Shown: positions 52,801-59,307 of the stretch, piece after piece
Numbering within the stretch: position 1 is the stretch's first letter
How the letters are laid out: every line of letters begins with the position of its first letter
From: Diadema setosum
Lineage: Eukaryota; Echinodermata; Echinoidea; Diadematoida; Diadematidae
Direction: 5' to 3'
DNA: 64,000 nucleotides
NCBI GenBank assembly: GCA_033980235.1
Contig: CM067070.1
Span: 6,105,544 to 6,169,543 of the forward strand
Notes under the pieces: generated by a model
Told to the model about the DNA's origin: nothing
Seen by the model: the letters and a program-made list of their open reading frames with translations, nothing else
Database searches by the model: none
Translations under genes and position numbers: made by a program

Positions 52801-55374
52801 ACACGTTCGTCACATCCACATTGGGATCAGAGTCAATATTTTCGCGAGTCTTTAATTTTGCAAATAGCACTTGACTTGCGAAATTTGCGAAAATAAAAAC
52901 CTCGCAAAATATTCGGCGTATACAGTACAGTACTCTGAGCTTTTTGGATAGAGCAGGCCTCACTAATTTTCCAAGGCACTACAGTATGTGGCATCCTTCA
53001 TTCTGCCCATGCACCCTGTATTTTAGAAGATAAAAAGGTGACCACCAGATACAGGTTGGCTGCCCATCTGATATCATCACCAGCTATTTAGACCATTTTG
53101 TGATGGTTATTACTTCAGGAAAGACAAAACAGGTGGCCACAATTAAACCCTTTGGCCCAAATTCACGAAGGTGGTACAAATGAAACCATGGTTTAAACCA
53201 TGGACAAAAACCATGGAGTGCCAAGTGTCACATGAAATATTTCGTTACGAAATCAGTCATTTTCGTGGATGAAATGATCATTTTGTAACGAAATGACAAC
53301 ATTTTGTAACTAAATGAACATTTCGTCCACGAAGTGATAATTTCGTTAATGAAACGCTCATTTTGTCGACGAAATGACCAATTTCGTAACGAAATATTCC
53401 TTGCGACACTTGGCGCTCCATAGTTTTTGTCCATGGTTTAAACCATGGTTTCATTTGTACCACCTTCGTGAATTCGGGCCTTTGTGTGCACTCTTAAAGC
53501 ACTGATTGGCACAGGAAACCTAATAGCAATGTATGCACTGTCCAAAGTCCCTGGCACAGAAAGTGTTAAAAAGAGCTACAAATTTTGGCAGAACTTCCTT
53601 CCTCTTATATTTCGCATTGGAGTTACTACCAAGTTCCAGTATTAAAAGTGGACACTATACATTCCATTCAGTTTCCCCATCCTAACTTGACTGTTAACCC
53701 GTTGAGGATGGACTGATTTTGCTGCAACACGCATTTCCCATAGACATTCTGCCCTCGGGAGTATATTCAGGACTCGTCCTCAGCGGTTTAAAAGACATCT
53801 TCCCACAATAGCCATGCATGTACATATCTATTTTATTTCCTGCCAGTACCCCTTGCCCACACCACCCCATTCCCATCCTAAACACACTCTTATCCTTTAC
53901 CCCATTACCAACAAAACATTGCTCTATTATTCTTGATAATTGGATAAATACAGTGTAATGTTTATACACTCTAAATCAATACATCTTTGTTTGTGTATAG
54001 ATAAACTGTGCAAAATGATTGTTTCAGGTTTCAAACTTTCTCTCCTTCTTGTCTATTCTTTTACATCAAGTTGTCGTTTTCTGACAGAAACTAGACACTT
54101 GCTTGGGTTGGGTTGGTTTGTTTTCTTATTACAACCAATGAAAATTCAGCACACCCACTAATTTGCCATTTTCTGTTTGATATTAGGCTTTGAGCTTGAA
54201 TACCCAATCATGATCAAAAAACATAATTTCTTTGATTAAGTACTGGATCTTTTCATCATGATTTTAACTTTGTATCCTTAAATGTTCCAGAATGTACATG
54301 TAGAGAGATAGACATTTTCTCTTGTTTGTTTGTGTCCTTCATTGTTCATTCATAATTCTTTGCTTCACTTGCACATTTTATTTTTCAAAGGCTTCTTTAT
54401 TGCTACAAAACTGATTCTTAAATTTGCACATTTTTTAAATGCTTCCAGATTGCAAAATTTATAACTGAATATTTTTCAATTTGCTTTATGTACTGTAAAC
54501 GAAGATGGAATTTATATTTTTCTCTGCAATGAGTAAATAGCATTTTTGTCTTCTATTGTGCACATTCAATCAATTTGACCAATTTCATCAAATCTTTCAG
54601 AAAATCAAGATATATATACGATGAAACTTTAATAGAGGTGCCACTTTCATGTCAATACGGTGATCATTTCAGCAGCAAAATTCGCCCAGGATTCGATGGA
54701 TTAAAATGTTTAGGGTCAGGGGGAAAACCCATTACATCGTCACACGTCGGCACAGTCCCAATCCTACTCTCAGCCTCTTTCCAGGTGGCATAGCCTTTTG
54801 TCAAGGCCCTCTCGCTGTATGGTGAAGAGAGCCCAGCTGAGTGGGGTTGCGTGAGGGCCTTTTGAGATCTGCTTCGCATCCTTTTGTTAGCCCTTTGAAT
54901 TACCGACTTTTGCTCCCCGATTTCGGGAGGAAAAGTCGACCAATCAGCGTGTCTGTCTGCTCAAACCCGATTTGAATACAGCGAATGCACGCCACAGACC
55001 TCCGTGGGTGGTCAGTGATGCATGCGAAACAAGCATGACAACACCAAGGCTGAGGATGCGGGGAGCGCGCCATTCCATTGGTTGACCAGAACCTGTTAAT
55101 AGGAATATTCAGTAGGGTTCACGTGTCATGAATAATAATAATGTGTGAAGCAGATCTCAAAAGGCCCTTGCGCTGTCGCGCTCGGCTGGGCTTTTTTCAC
55201 TCGCCCATTACAGCGAGAGGGCCTTGACAAAAGGTTACGTTCTCACTTACTCTTTGGACTTTTCTCCGCAGGCACAGAGAAGCAGGACGAGGAGGAGGCT
55301 GATGAGGGCAGTCAAGCTGAGGACCACCGTTGCCACGGGAGACAGCTGAATCGTCCCTGCCTCCGTTTGGGAAT
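19027..55374 (-). CDS. PAG1/Cbp-like transmembrane phosphotyrosine adaptor, 5'-partial, 9 exons
   Basis: Exons (minus strand, transcript order): 55374-55251, 44840-44783, 40479-40011, 36493-36330, 26539-26364, 22482-22269, 21754-21506, 20366-20294, 19949-19027. All borders are AG/GT and every phase joins, giving 815 residues ending in TGA. Seen: one hydrophobic helix followed by CAC, then a long polar tail with 20 Tyr, 17 with V/I at +3, a proline-rich SH3-type ligand, and C-terminal ETRI. No kinase, SH2 or other folded domain is visible. Family knowledge: PAG1/Cbp is a palmitoylated raft adaptor whose phosphotyrosines recruit Csk and Src-family kinases and whose C-terminal TRL binds the PDZ protein EBP50; vertebrate PAG1 is about 430 residues. 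Inference: this is a PAG1-like scaffold, enlarged by repeated tyrosine modules. Alternative: an unrelated receptor tail whose ectodomain lies upstream. The exon chain is much surer than the orthology. Confidence 0.72.
19950..20293 (-). other. Intron, 344 bp
   Basis: The shortest intron of the gene, between the YEEI exon and the last exon. GTGAGT donor, TGTAG acceptor. It is AT-rich, with no repeat family recognised. Confidence 0.8.
20294..20366 (-). CDS. Small exon carrying YEEI
   Basis: A 73-nt exon with acceptor TTTGACAG and donor GCAG|GTGAGT. It enters in phase 0 and leaves one base. It encodes TFHGMGKGRVYEEITEDNRPRPPA. YEEI is the classical high-affinity ligand for Src-family SH2 domains (established from peptide-library work). 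The next exon supplies GA to complete a glycine. Both flanking introns are short (1.14 kb and 344 bp). Confidence 0.86.
20367..21505 (-). other. Intron, 1.14 kb, with a family F repeat
   Basis: Bounded by GTGGGT (donor at 21505) and TTTGACAG (acceptor). Nearly half is occupied by the family F repeat at 20898-21370. No coding signal otherwise. Confidence 0.8.
20898..21370. repeat. Family F repeat, copy F2
   Basis: Same blocks and order as F1: TGTGACTGGACAGCTCAAAA, AAGTCACAGG, ATATTAGCAGTTTTTTGCTG, CTCCCTTTTCTATGAAACTG, GGTTAGGATGGT. It lies inside the 1.14-kb intron. Confidence 0.65.
21506..21754 (-). CDS. Tyrosine-motif exon (YEQV)
   Basis: A 249-nt exon, phase 0 on both sides (acceptor CCCGACAG, donor GACAG|GTGGGT). 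It opens VSARESLESIRARQQLQHNQ, which could form a short helix. A Gly/Ala-rich linker follows, then EQDFDGIYEQVDD, and finally SPPPLPRGRQ, a proline stretch with PxxPxR character. The isoleucine before the tyrosine and the acidic residues before that suit Src-family kinases. The exon is GC-rich compared with the surrounding introns. Confidence 0.87.
21755..22268 (-). other. Intron, 514 bp
   Basis: Bounded by GTTAGA (donor) and CCCGACAG (acceptor). Unique-looking AT-rich sequence with a short poly-C run near 21860. Confidence 0.75.
22269..22482 (-). CDS. Gly/Pro-rich linker exon ending in YTQ
   Basis: A 214-nt exon in the model using the acceptor TCCTTGAAG, which has a good pyrimidine tract. 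A second in-frame acceptor, TGGGAG, 27 bases further into the exon would also preserve the frame. It encodes AGSVSSPGSPDPGRGG, then a Gly run broken by Pro, GWMPGPGPDPGVPG, and RREPPYTQ. The donor is CACAG|GTTAGA in phase 0. The tyrosine motif is completed across the junction by the Val that opens the next exon (YTQ|V). Codons are GGA/CCA-biased and the tract is low complexity, so this is the least certain exon, although both phases fit. Confidence 0.68.
23767..24210. repeat. Family G repeat, copy G1
   Basis: CCTCTGCCAAGGGAGGAGG, then AACTCAAAAAGTTGTGAA, GGATTTGGATGAAACTTA and ATTTTGGCAGGTAGGG, and later GAAATCGGCCGATTTTCAGC. Aligns in order with 59308-59830; the right end is eroded. Confidence 0.7.
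24360..24601. mobile_element. Family C palindromic element, copy C1
   Basis: 242 bp from TACTGTATACGCCATA to TATTCGGCATAGTA. The arms contain TTTTCGCGAATCGGGA, TTTCGCGAGTGG and, inverted, ACTCGCGAAATTTGCGAAAA. No coding capacity. The length is identical to the second copy at 52686. Confidence 0.78.
24954..25670. mobile_element. Family I TIR element, copy I1
   Basis: TTAACCCTATTCTAACTGGG at the left, CCCAGTTAGAATAGGGTTAA at the right: a perfect 20-bp terminal inverted repeat including TTAA. Just inside each end sits a C/G block around TCAAATTGACC. 717 bp with no transposase-like frame. Confidence 0.82.
26364..26539 (-). CDS. Tyrosine-motif exon (YARV)
   Basis: A 176-nt exon with acceptor CACCTCCAG and donor CAGAG|GTTAGC, entering in phase 0 and leaving two bases (AG). 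It encodes PEKEHGYARVKDIHGKAGG, then an acidic and proline-containing linker (DQDDETPPVLHRPLDLDSP) and ENASPPTSQ. One tyrosine, YARV, fits the Csk SH2 preference (Ala at +1, Arg at +2, Val at +3). VKDI also follows the tyrosine of the preceding exon (YAAVKDI), again pointing to duplicated modules. Confidence 0.87.
26602..26683. mobile_element. Family B foldback, copy B3
   Basis: TTAACCCATCGAGGACGGG to CCTCAACGGGTTAA, 82 bp, with a small internal deletion relative to B1. Confidence 0.75.
26794..27190. repeat. Family H repeat, copy H1
   Basis: Starts TTAAGGTTTCCATACAAC. Shares AAAGCTGTTTTGATAA, TTAGAAACAAG, GTGTGATC, TTATAGCTCAGACCTG, ACTGCCAA and ACTCACAA blocks in order with 63119-63513. Contains several CGCGTTT/AAACGCG words. 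Confidence 0.65.
27365..27450. repeat. Degenerate GGGTTA (telomere-like) stretch
   Basis: TTAGGGATAGGGTTAGGGTT followed by GGTATAGGTTAAGG and GGATTAGGATTAGGGTTAC. Only a few units are exact TTAGGG. Confidence 0.6.
28300..28440. repeat. Repeat T, copy T2
   Basis: AATAATCACATTTATATGGG, GAGTTTCTAAGTGCACTGG, CCAGACCAAAATAATAG, in the same order as T1. Confidence 0.5.
28491..28882. mobile_element. Family A foldback MITE, copy A3
   Basis: TTAA-bounded, 392 bp, first subfamily, very close to the copy at 5644. It lies in the 9.8-kb intron. Confidence 0.82.
29401..29658. mobile_element. Foldback element L
   Basis: Left arm GGGTCGGTGCAATATAGTGC followed by TAACCCACAC; right arm GTGTGGGTTA followed by GCACTATATTGCACCGACCC. 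A long, nearly perfect inverted repeat around a ~170-bp centre that contains further inverted segments. Confidence 0.75.
30170..30668. repeat. 57-bp minisatellite
   Basis: About 8.5 tandem copies of a 57-bp unit (CTGCTTCTCCTTTATATTCT, TCTCCTATTATATAT, CTGCTTATATATCATTATAT). Copies differ by one or two substitutions. 57 is a multiple of three, so all three forward frames stay open and give hydrophobic 19-residue repeats. These are not evidence of a gene. Confidence 0.92.
31087..31179. mobile_element. Family B foldback, copy B4
   Basis: TTAACCCGTTGAGGACGA to TCGTCCTCAACAGGTTAA, with inner CCCGAGTATACTTGGG. Same orientation as B2. Confidence 0.8.
31914..31975. repeat. CAAA/CAAG microsatellite
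   Basis: Imperfect AACAAACAAG-type run. Confidence 0.8.
32270..32660. mobile_element. Family A foldback MITE, copy A4 (opposite orientation)
   Basis: TTAA-bounded, 391 bp. It starts with the end that is the right end in A1-A3 (AGGGTGTGTACAGTTCTGG) and finishes GAACTGTACAGTCCCT, so it is inserted in reverse. Confidence 0.8.
34099..34255. repeat. GTT/GCT (AAC/AGC) trinucleotide tract
   Basis: About 50 triplets of GTT, GCT and a few GGT, GAT. In the gene's orientation it reads CAA/CAG/AAC, so one minus-strand frame is poly-Gln. It lies deep inside the 9.8-kb intron without supporting splice signals. Confidence 0.88.
36330..36493 (-). CDS. Tyrosine-motif exon (YAAV, YAVV)
   Basis: A 164-nt exon with acceptor CAACCCAG and donor AAAAAG|GTGAAC. 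Its first two bases complete a Glu codon from the previous exon, and it ends in phase 0. Sequence features: ANRLSGGTDAAGKTGNADEG, then an acidic lead-in and DFDGSYAAVKD, a short Ser/Asn linker, and HAYAVVKDKK. The DFDGxY unit recurs in the exon at 21506-21754 and as DFDQLY and DFGELY in the last exon, which suggests internal duplication of a tyrosine module. A foldback element lies about 58 bp upstream of the acceptor. Confidence 0.87.
36551..36722. mobile_element. Foldback element M next to the YAAV exon
   Basis: Left arm CAAATAATGAATGTTTATGA then GTGCAATGGAGAGAATATTT; right arm GAATATTCTGTCCATTGCAC then AAACATTTATTATTTG. The arms are about 45 bp. The centre has AAAAGATGAAATGACC and ACATTTCATCTTTTAC as a second inverted pair. 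It starts 58 bp upstream of the 36493 acceptor. Confidence 0.72.
36745..37025. repeat. Inverted-repeat-bounded segment
   Basis: GATCCTTGTCATTTGATGGT at the left and CCAATCAAATGACAAGGATT at the right are inverted. The enclosed ~240 bp is CpG-rich, with GAGCGCTTTAAG and CGAGCTCTCAGCGAGCG words. It follows directly after element M. Confidence 0.55.
37509..37706. mobile_element. TACTGTA-type palindromic element, single copy
   Basis: Ends TATTGTAAAACGAGG and TTTTACAGTA. Inside are GAATTTTGCGAAAGCC, TTTTGCGAAATTAAAA and CTCGCAAAAATTTCGAGC. It resembles families C and D in end motif and in GCGAAA words, but its arms are different. Confidence 0.6.
37827..38041. mobile_element. Family D palindromic element, copy D1
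   Basis: TACTGTACGAGCTGAAATTT to AAATTTCAGCTCGTACAGTA. The inner arms carry TTTTCGCGAATTTCGCGAA and GCAATTCGCGAAAA. About 215 bp, non-coding. Confidence 0.8.
38058..39039 (+). mobile_element. Family E element, copy E1 (TGACCTTTGACC-rich)
   Basis: Begins CTAGATATATCGCTACGG..TATGCCTCCGCC and ends CATAATGCCTCCGGCC..GCGGAGGCATAAA. The body is a set of ~150-bp units, each with a polypyrimidine/ACCT run such as TGACCTTTGACCTTTGACC followed by ACTAAGTTCCAT- and GATACCTTGA-type words. No open frame. Non-autonomous element or complex repeat. Confidence 0.72.
39127..39378. repeat. ~100-bp tandem repeat
   Basis: GATGAAAGGAATGTCTGACT recurs three times, each followed by GACC(G/A)TAAAAATTATA; the first two repeats also share AGAGTAATTTCAGTTATGTG. 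About 2.3 units. Confidence 0.8.
39375..39619. mobile_element. Family I element, fragment I2
   Basis: Matches the right part of I1: GATCG..GCGATC..GACCGAGATCTGAAGGGG, a C-run, CCCAGTGGGATTAGGGTTAA at the end. The left half is missing or too diverged. Confidence 0.55.
40011..40479 (-). CDS. Proline-rich and tyrosine-motif exon
   Basis: A 469-nt exon (acceptor GACAG, donor AAAG|GTATGG) encoding 156 codons in phase 0 and leaving one base. It starts QPQTDTNKVATLPNG, then a Ser/Thr/Pro-rich linker, then RRLPELPPIPPKVPD. That stretch satisfies both the class I (RxxPxxP) and class II (PxxPxK) SH3 consensus. Next come YNGTYDIIKD, an acidic AYNSVDE, a Gly/Ala-rich linker and NYARVK. The order proline-rich stretch then tyrosine followed by a Lys-Asp ending is what I recall around the Fyn-SH3 site of vertebrate PAG1. 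The exon is clearly GC-richer than the flanking intron DNA. Confidence 0.88.
41143..41270. repeat. ~68-bp tandem duplication
   Basis: CCCAGTCAATGAAGAGATTA and CCCAGTCAATGAAAAGATTA, each followed by TCTCATCCC(T/C)GTAATCCT. Two copies. Confidence 0.8.
41289..41382. mobile_element. Family B foldback, copy B5
   Basis: TTAACCCGTTGAAGATGGG to CGTCCTCAACGGGCTAA, with inner CCCGAGTATATTCGGG. Confidence 0.8.
41427..41490. repeat. 12-bp CTTTTACAGAAC repeat
   Basis: Three contiguous CTTTTACAGAAC units, then a fourth after a CCCAAAAAGGATAC spacer. Confidence 0.85.
43094..43630. mobile_element. CpG-rich foldback element N
   Basis: Left GGTCACAACTCGCCGTACTT, right CACGGTGAGTTGTAACC, inverted. The body is densely packed with CGTAC/GTACG words and is much richer in CpG than the rest of the intron. 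Frames inside are not protein-like. Confidence 0.6.
44783..44840 (-). CDS. Small juxtamembrane exon
   Basis: A 58-nt exon preceded by TTTTCAG and followed by GTAAGT. Its first base completes an Asp codon with the previous exon, then AENVSHVQENPKRNGTQVV, ending in phase 0. It contains no tyrosine. It lies alone between introns of 10.4 kb and 4.3 kb, so its main support is the perfect phase fit on both sides and strong splice sites. It is too short for ORF-based gene finding. Confidence 0.78.
45369..45461. mobile_element. Family B foldback, copy B6
   Basis: CTCCGTTGAGGACGAGTCC to ATCAACGGGTTTA. The left TTAA is lost; internal GAGTATACTCGGGCAGG is kept. Confidence 0.72.
46639..46842. repeat. 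Compound AAAT/ACAT array
   Basis: Alternating blocks of AAAT and ACAT tetranucleotides (AAAT, ACAT, AAAT, ACAT, AAAT, a single ACAT, AAAT), about 200 bp. Confidence 0.92.
48777..50094 (+). mobile_element. Family E element, copy E2, inserted in P1
   Basis: Begins CTAGAAATGTCGCTATGG..TATGCCTCCGCC and ends CATAATGCCTCCGGCACC..GGCGGAGGCATAAA, same orientation as E1 but about 330 bp longer because of extra internal units. It contains an expanded GGAC array (49979-50044). It interrupts the family P element; the other P copy shows the join without it. Confidence 0.75.
49979..50044. repeat. GGAC tetranucleotide array within E2
   Basis: About fifteen GGAC/GGAA units. The shorter counterpart in E1 (near 38982) has only two or three. 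Confidence 0.88.
51877..52563. mobile_element. Family P foldback P2, uninterrupted
   Basis: TGTGACCCTGCACCTCAAAA to TTTTGAGGTGCACGGTCACA, 687 bp, inverted relative to P1. The middle reads GACAAGGTTTTTCAGAAATG, the site at which P1 carries the E2 insertion. Confidence 0.75.
52686..52927. mobile_element. Family C palindromic element, copy C2
   Basis: 242 bp, TACTGTATACGCCATA to TTCGGCGTATACAGTA, the better preserved of the two copies. Same orientation as C1. Confidence 0.8.
53151..53484. mobile_element. Palindromic element K with TTTCGTAACGAAATG units
   Basis: Left arm GAAGGTGGTACAAATGAAAC, then ATGGTTTAAACCATGG; right arm CCATGGTTTAAACCATGGTT, then TTTGTACCACCTTCGTGAAT. Between the arms is a tandem series of TTTCGTnnACGAAATGA-like palindromes. 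Non-coding. Confidence 0.78.
53694..53791. mobile_element. Family B foldback, copy B7
   Basis: TTAACCCGTTGAGGATGGA to CGTCCTCAGCGGTTTAA. The core is CTCGGGAGTATATTCAGGAC. Confidence 0.77.
54791..55237. mobile_element. TA-flanked TIR element beside the TM exon
   Basis: TA followed by GCCTTTTGTCAAGGCCCTCT at the left, AGAGGGCCTTGACAAAAGGT followed by TA at the right. The inverted arms extend about 85 bp to GGCCTTTTGAGATCTGCTTC and its complement. About 440 bp, no transposase; compatible with a Tc1/mariner-type MITE (inference from the TA target). Confidence 0.78.
55251..55374 (-). CDS. Transmembrane exon (first exon visible)
   Basis: The acceptor CCTAG precedes 55374 and the donor GA|GTAAGT follows 55251. 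The exon is 124 nt, entering with two bases of a split codon and leaving with two. It encodes 40 full codons: SQTEAGTIQLS, then a hydrophobic run from about residue 12 to 32 (PVATVVLSLTALISLLLVLLL), then CACGEKSK. The helix is followed by Cys33 and Cys35 and then basic residues, which fits a type I or III single-pass protein with juxtamembrane palmitoylation. There is no ATG before the helix, so at least one upstream coding exon is required. I could not find it between 55375 and 64000. A terminal-inverted-repeat element begins 13 bp beyond the donor. Confidence 0.85.
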
Positions 55375-57037
55375 CTAGGTAACAGGATGAGAAGAGGAAG
55401 AAACTCTGGAATTTAGACATGACACCAACTTTATGCTCTTCCAAAATATGAAAACATGGATAAGAAAAATATAAATTTACAATGCATAGCTCACTTGCTG
55501 ATGCAAAGTTCTGAAGAAAGTTCACAGAATAATGTACATCTCATATTGTAAATTGTGTCTCCAAAAGAGTACAGTGTTTGACAGAAAAAAAAAAATTAAA
55601 AATCAAAAAATGAAATTGTAGTAAATACAGTGTATGTCATCAGACATCAGAAGTTATTCTCCAAACTATTATTAAAGCAAGGGCCATTGTGTGGAATATA
55701 TAAATTTTGTACAGTGCTCTGTTTGGGGTAAAAATCCACCATACACAATAAACACCTTGGATTCAGAAAAAACCTTGAAATATGTATGTAGTTACATGTT
55801 TTGTATTTTACAAAATCAGAAAAACAATTTAATGTTTGTTTTGATTTTTTCCATACCTGTCCTTGTACAATTGTATTCATTCTACTGTATGTGTACTTGT
55901 GCAGGATTGTGTGTACACATGGTTTATTAACTTGATTCCAAAGCAAACAGCAGTCAATTCACATCGCCCTGTGACCAGGGTGCATGGGGGGTCGTAGGTC
56001 AGTGCATGTAGATATTTCAATAGAAAATCACTTGGGGGAAAGATAATTGGGTACAGTGTACACTATACAAGTCTAGTGCGTGGTACATGTAAAGTGAACT
56101 TTGATTGGAGAATCAAACAAGGAAGTAGAAAGTTAAAAAAGAAGCCAGAATTAAACCGGTCGATAGATTTTTGCAGATCATGGTATCATCTGTACATGAC
56201 AATCTCTTTCAAAGAGTTTAATAGTCTTTCTAGTATTTGGCGCATGAAAGGTATATAGTATACAACGAGAGATAAGGAGCAACAAAAAGCACATTACATT
56301 TGTAAGCAGTGCAAATCTTCCTCGGAGTATATAGCTTGTTCAAATACAGAACAGATAGCTTTAATATTTGTATGCGTACATACTGTGAAATCAATGCCAA
56401 GTAAATCCTACCCCCACCAATTAATTTACAACTACTGTGTAGGCAGAACATTACTATTACACAGACAATCATTGTATGTATTACAGTTTTAATGGGCACT
56501 CAAATTCATCATATTATTAAAATTATGTATTAAAGTTATTGAACAGCTCTCACACATACTGCAATATACGGATTTATTCTTCTTGAAATTAGTTTCCAGT
56601 TTACAAGTACCTACTACAGTAGCTGTAATGCAAAACTGATTACCCTATTGTTGTACACTGTAGCATTGTATACCGTGTACAACGTACAAGGGTGTAGTAT
56701 TTCGTACACAGCATAACATGCGATACTCTCTTGTTGTGCTGCATTAAGTTTCATGATAACGCCACAATATTGTGTACATGCACCATTTGTACAGAAACTG
56801 TCCATAGTAACTTCTGCGGAAAACTGCTGGCTTTATGCATTTATATTAAAGTACATGTCTTTGCCATTACATGAATTAAAATTAATAGCATATTGATATC
56901 TCATTTGTACACCTCCTGGCAGTGAAGCACTAATAAGCCTACATATTGTAGCAGACTCACCACAAATATCCAAATGCCTACAAACATTTACATGTCTAGG
57001 TAATTGGAAGAGATATTCTGTAATTTCCGTGTAATTA

Positions 57038-57260
57038 AAGGACAAGTTCGCCTTCATAAACATTTAAGTACTGAGAGAATGTAGCAATATTAGTAGAACA
57101 CATCATTGAAAGTTTGAGGAAAATCGGACAATCCGTTCAAAAGTTATGAATTTTTGAAGTTTTTGTGCAGTCACCGCTGGATGAGAAGACTACTGCAGTG
57201 TATGATGTCACATGCGTAATATGCGCAATATTCACAGTAACAGGAACTCATTATCACACA
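57038..57260. repeat. Dispersed-repeat-like stretch before the LINE fragment
   Basis: TTAAAGGACAAGTTCGCCTT to ATGATGTCACATGCGTAATA. It reads like a dispersed repeat, but there is only one copy here. It abuts the LINE fragment. Confidence 0.4.
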
Positions 57261-57287
57261 AAGTTGCAGCCTCTGTTATAAATTCAT

Positions 57288-57740
57288 TTGTATGTTTTGT
57301 CTCGTATTGATTATGGAAACGCATTGTTGTTCAAGGCTTCATCAATATCAACTTGCCAAACTACAGCATGCTCAGAACTCTGCTGCTCAGGTCCTCAGTG
57401 GAACATACATCTCGCTTCTCCAGCATTACCCCAGTTCTTAAAAATCTTCACTGGCTACCAGTATCCAAGAGAATAGAGTTTAAAATTCTTCTTCATACAT
57501 GGAAAGCAGCACATTCTTCAGCTCAAAAATATTTGCAAAACCTTGTTTCAGAATACGTCCCTGGCAGCAATCTCCGTTCATGTAATAGTAATTAACAGTT
57601 CATAGAAGAACAATCTCGACTCTTGGAGAAAAAGCCTTTGTTTCTGCAGCCCCATCTATCTGGAACGCTCTTCCAGTAAGGATCCAATCAGCAGAAACCA
57701 CTGAACATTTAAAAAGCTTCTGAAGTCATGTTCGCATCTT
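57288..57740 (+). pseudogene. Degraded LINE reverse-transcriptase 3' end
   Basis: Fragments in shifting plus-strand frames read LSRIDYGNALLF, then SITPVLKNLHWLPVSKRIEF and KILLHTWKAAHSSA, then WNALP-like wording after 57650. These are the landmark words of the C-terminal region of CR1/RTE-type LINE reverse transcriptases. Frames are broken by stops and indels, the 5' part is absent, and the sequence after it (CGCATTAAAATGCTGTACTT, 57905 onward) looks like a LINE tail. It is not a working gene. Confidence 0.75.
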
Positions 57741-59307
57741 GTTTTGGTTGAAGATTCATTGAATTGCTCATCAGGTATACTATCTCTTTCTTCTTCTCCA
57801 ACCTTCTTGTGAATATGTGCAAATATGACTTTATCTATGTATTCTCTTTATAATTATGTCCCGCTGCACCTCAGAATAGGCTACTACATAGTACTAGATC
57901 GATAGCGCATTAAAATGCTGTACTTATTATTATGCTGTACTTATTACGTGGCATTTGTAACTGTTCCCATACAGAAGTAAGTTTGTTCCCATTGTACTTT
58001 AGGTGCTGAAAATACTTTTGAAAAAAGTCATAAACACAAATGCTTTCTCATTCAAACCTTGGAACAAAATGTACGTAAGTAATGTGTGCTAAGTCTCACA
58101 TCAGTAGGACAATACCGGTATTCACTGTGTCAAGAAATCACTCCTCAAAACACATCCATGTAAAAGCTGAAGACTAACTATACCTGTCTTCTGTGTTACA
58201 TTTCTACAATGTAAGTATTAAACAAACTTGTTACATTTCAGTCCAAGGTTAATGTTGTTGTTGTTTTTGTTTTTGTTTTGTTTTTGTTTTGTTTTTTGGT
58301 GTGTTTATTTCTGCTCAACCTCCACTCAGAGGTCATTTATCTATAAGAAAAACTTTTAGTTTCACCATGCATGCCTGCACGCACATGCTTACGTGCCCTC
58401 TGAATTTAAGATTTTTGTTTTTTAATTATCACGTATAGGAATGTCAAGCGTCTTTTATGATATGTGCATTGTACTTTGTAGCGAGGGATTCATCCTCATC
58501 AGACACACCTGTAATTGTCTTTACTAAAGCTGGTACATGGCTTTTCTATGATATAGTATTTTATATCTAATAGTATACACTGTAAATGCCCCCCCCCCCC
58601 CCCAATTTATTGCCATTGATCTTTGTTACAGTATACATGATGGGGCTTGGGCTGTTCCATTTCATATACAGGTGTGAGACCAGCAGTACCCACTGTACAA
58701 AAACATACAGTGTTTAGTGCTCAGTGTGCCACTAAACAATGAGAATTGCTTGAATGCATCCATTCAAAAGGTCACATGGAAAAGCATGAAGAGCTCTACA
58801 TTGTACGAACCAACTCATGGGTAAAGTGACAGTTCTGCCCTCTAGGAGCACAATACATTGGACCACCCCATAGTCTCTGGACAGCGTCAGGGGGAAATCC
58901 CCTCAGGTGCAATTCTTGTACCATGGTATCAAAGGTCTTTCAGTATCAATATCAATGACAGGAAAACACACAAGGAACCAATAACGGGGCAAAGTCTTGA
59001 ATCTGAAAGTTGACACAGTTTGACCTTCTTCAGGGAGAAACCAAACCCAACAGGATACAGTGCAGTCTGTTCACATGCACATAATTTCTGCGAAGGTCCC
59101 GTTTCCTTTCAAAATACAAACACCTGTTACAATCATGGTGTATTAAGTGGTCAAAAGCATCCATGGTGTGCAATAACAGTCATTATTGTAGAACACTGAT
59201 GTTGGATATCAACCTGCACATTCTACTTAACAAAAGTAGTTCTACTGCACTGAAGAAATTCACTTTGAATTTTATACAGCTTTCTTTCTATTGTACTATA
59301 GATTGTA

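Larger units (their letters stand above)
44841..55250 (-). other. Intron, 10.4 kb, with nested repeats
   Basis: Starts GTAAGT immediately after the transmembrane exon and ends TTTTCAG. It contains B6, the AAAT/ACAT array, the interrupted element P1 with E2 inside, its inverted partner P2, C2, the K palindrome, B7 and the TIR element at 54791-55237. No further exon could be supported. Confidence 0.75.

Noticed and set aside
54664..54879. Minus-strand 71-residue frame that might be the next exon after the TM exon
   Set aside because: Lies mostly in the arm of the TA-flanked TIR element and has no phase-compatible acceptor; the 44783-44840 exon fits instead.
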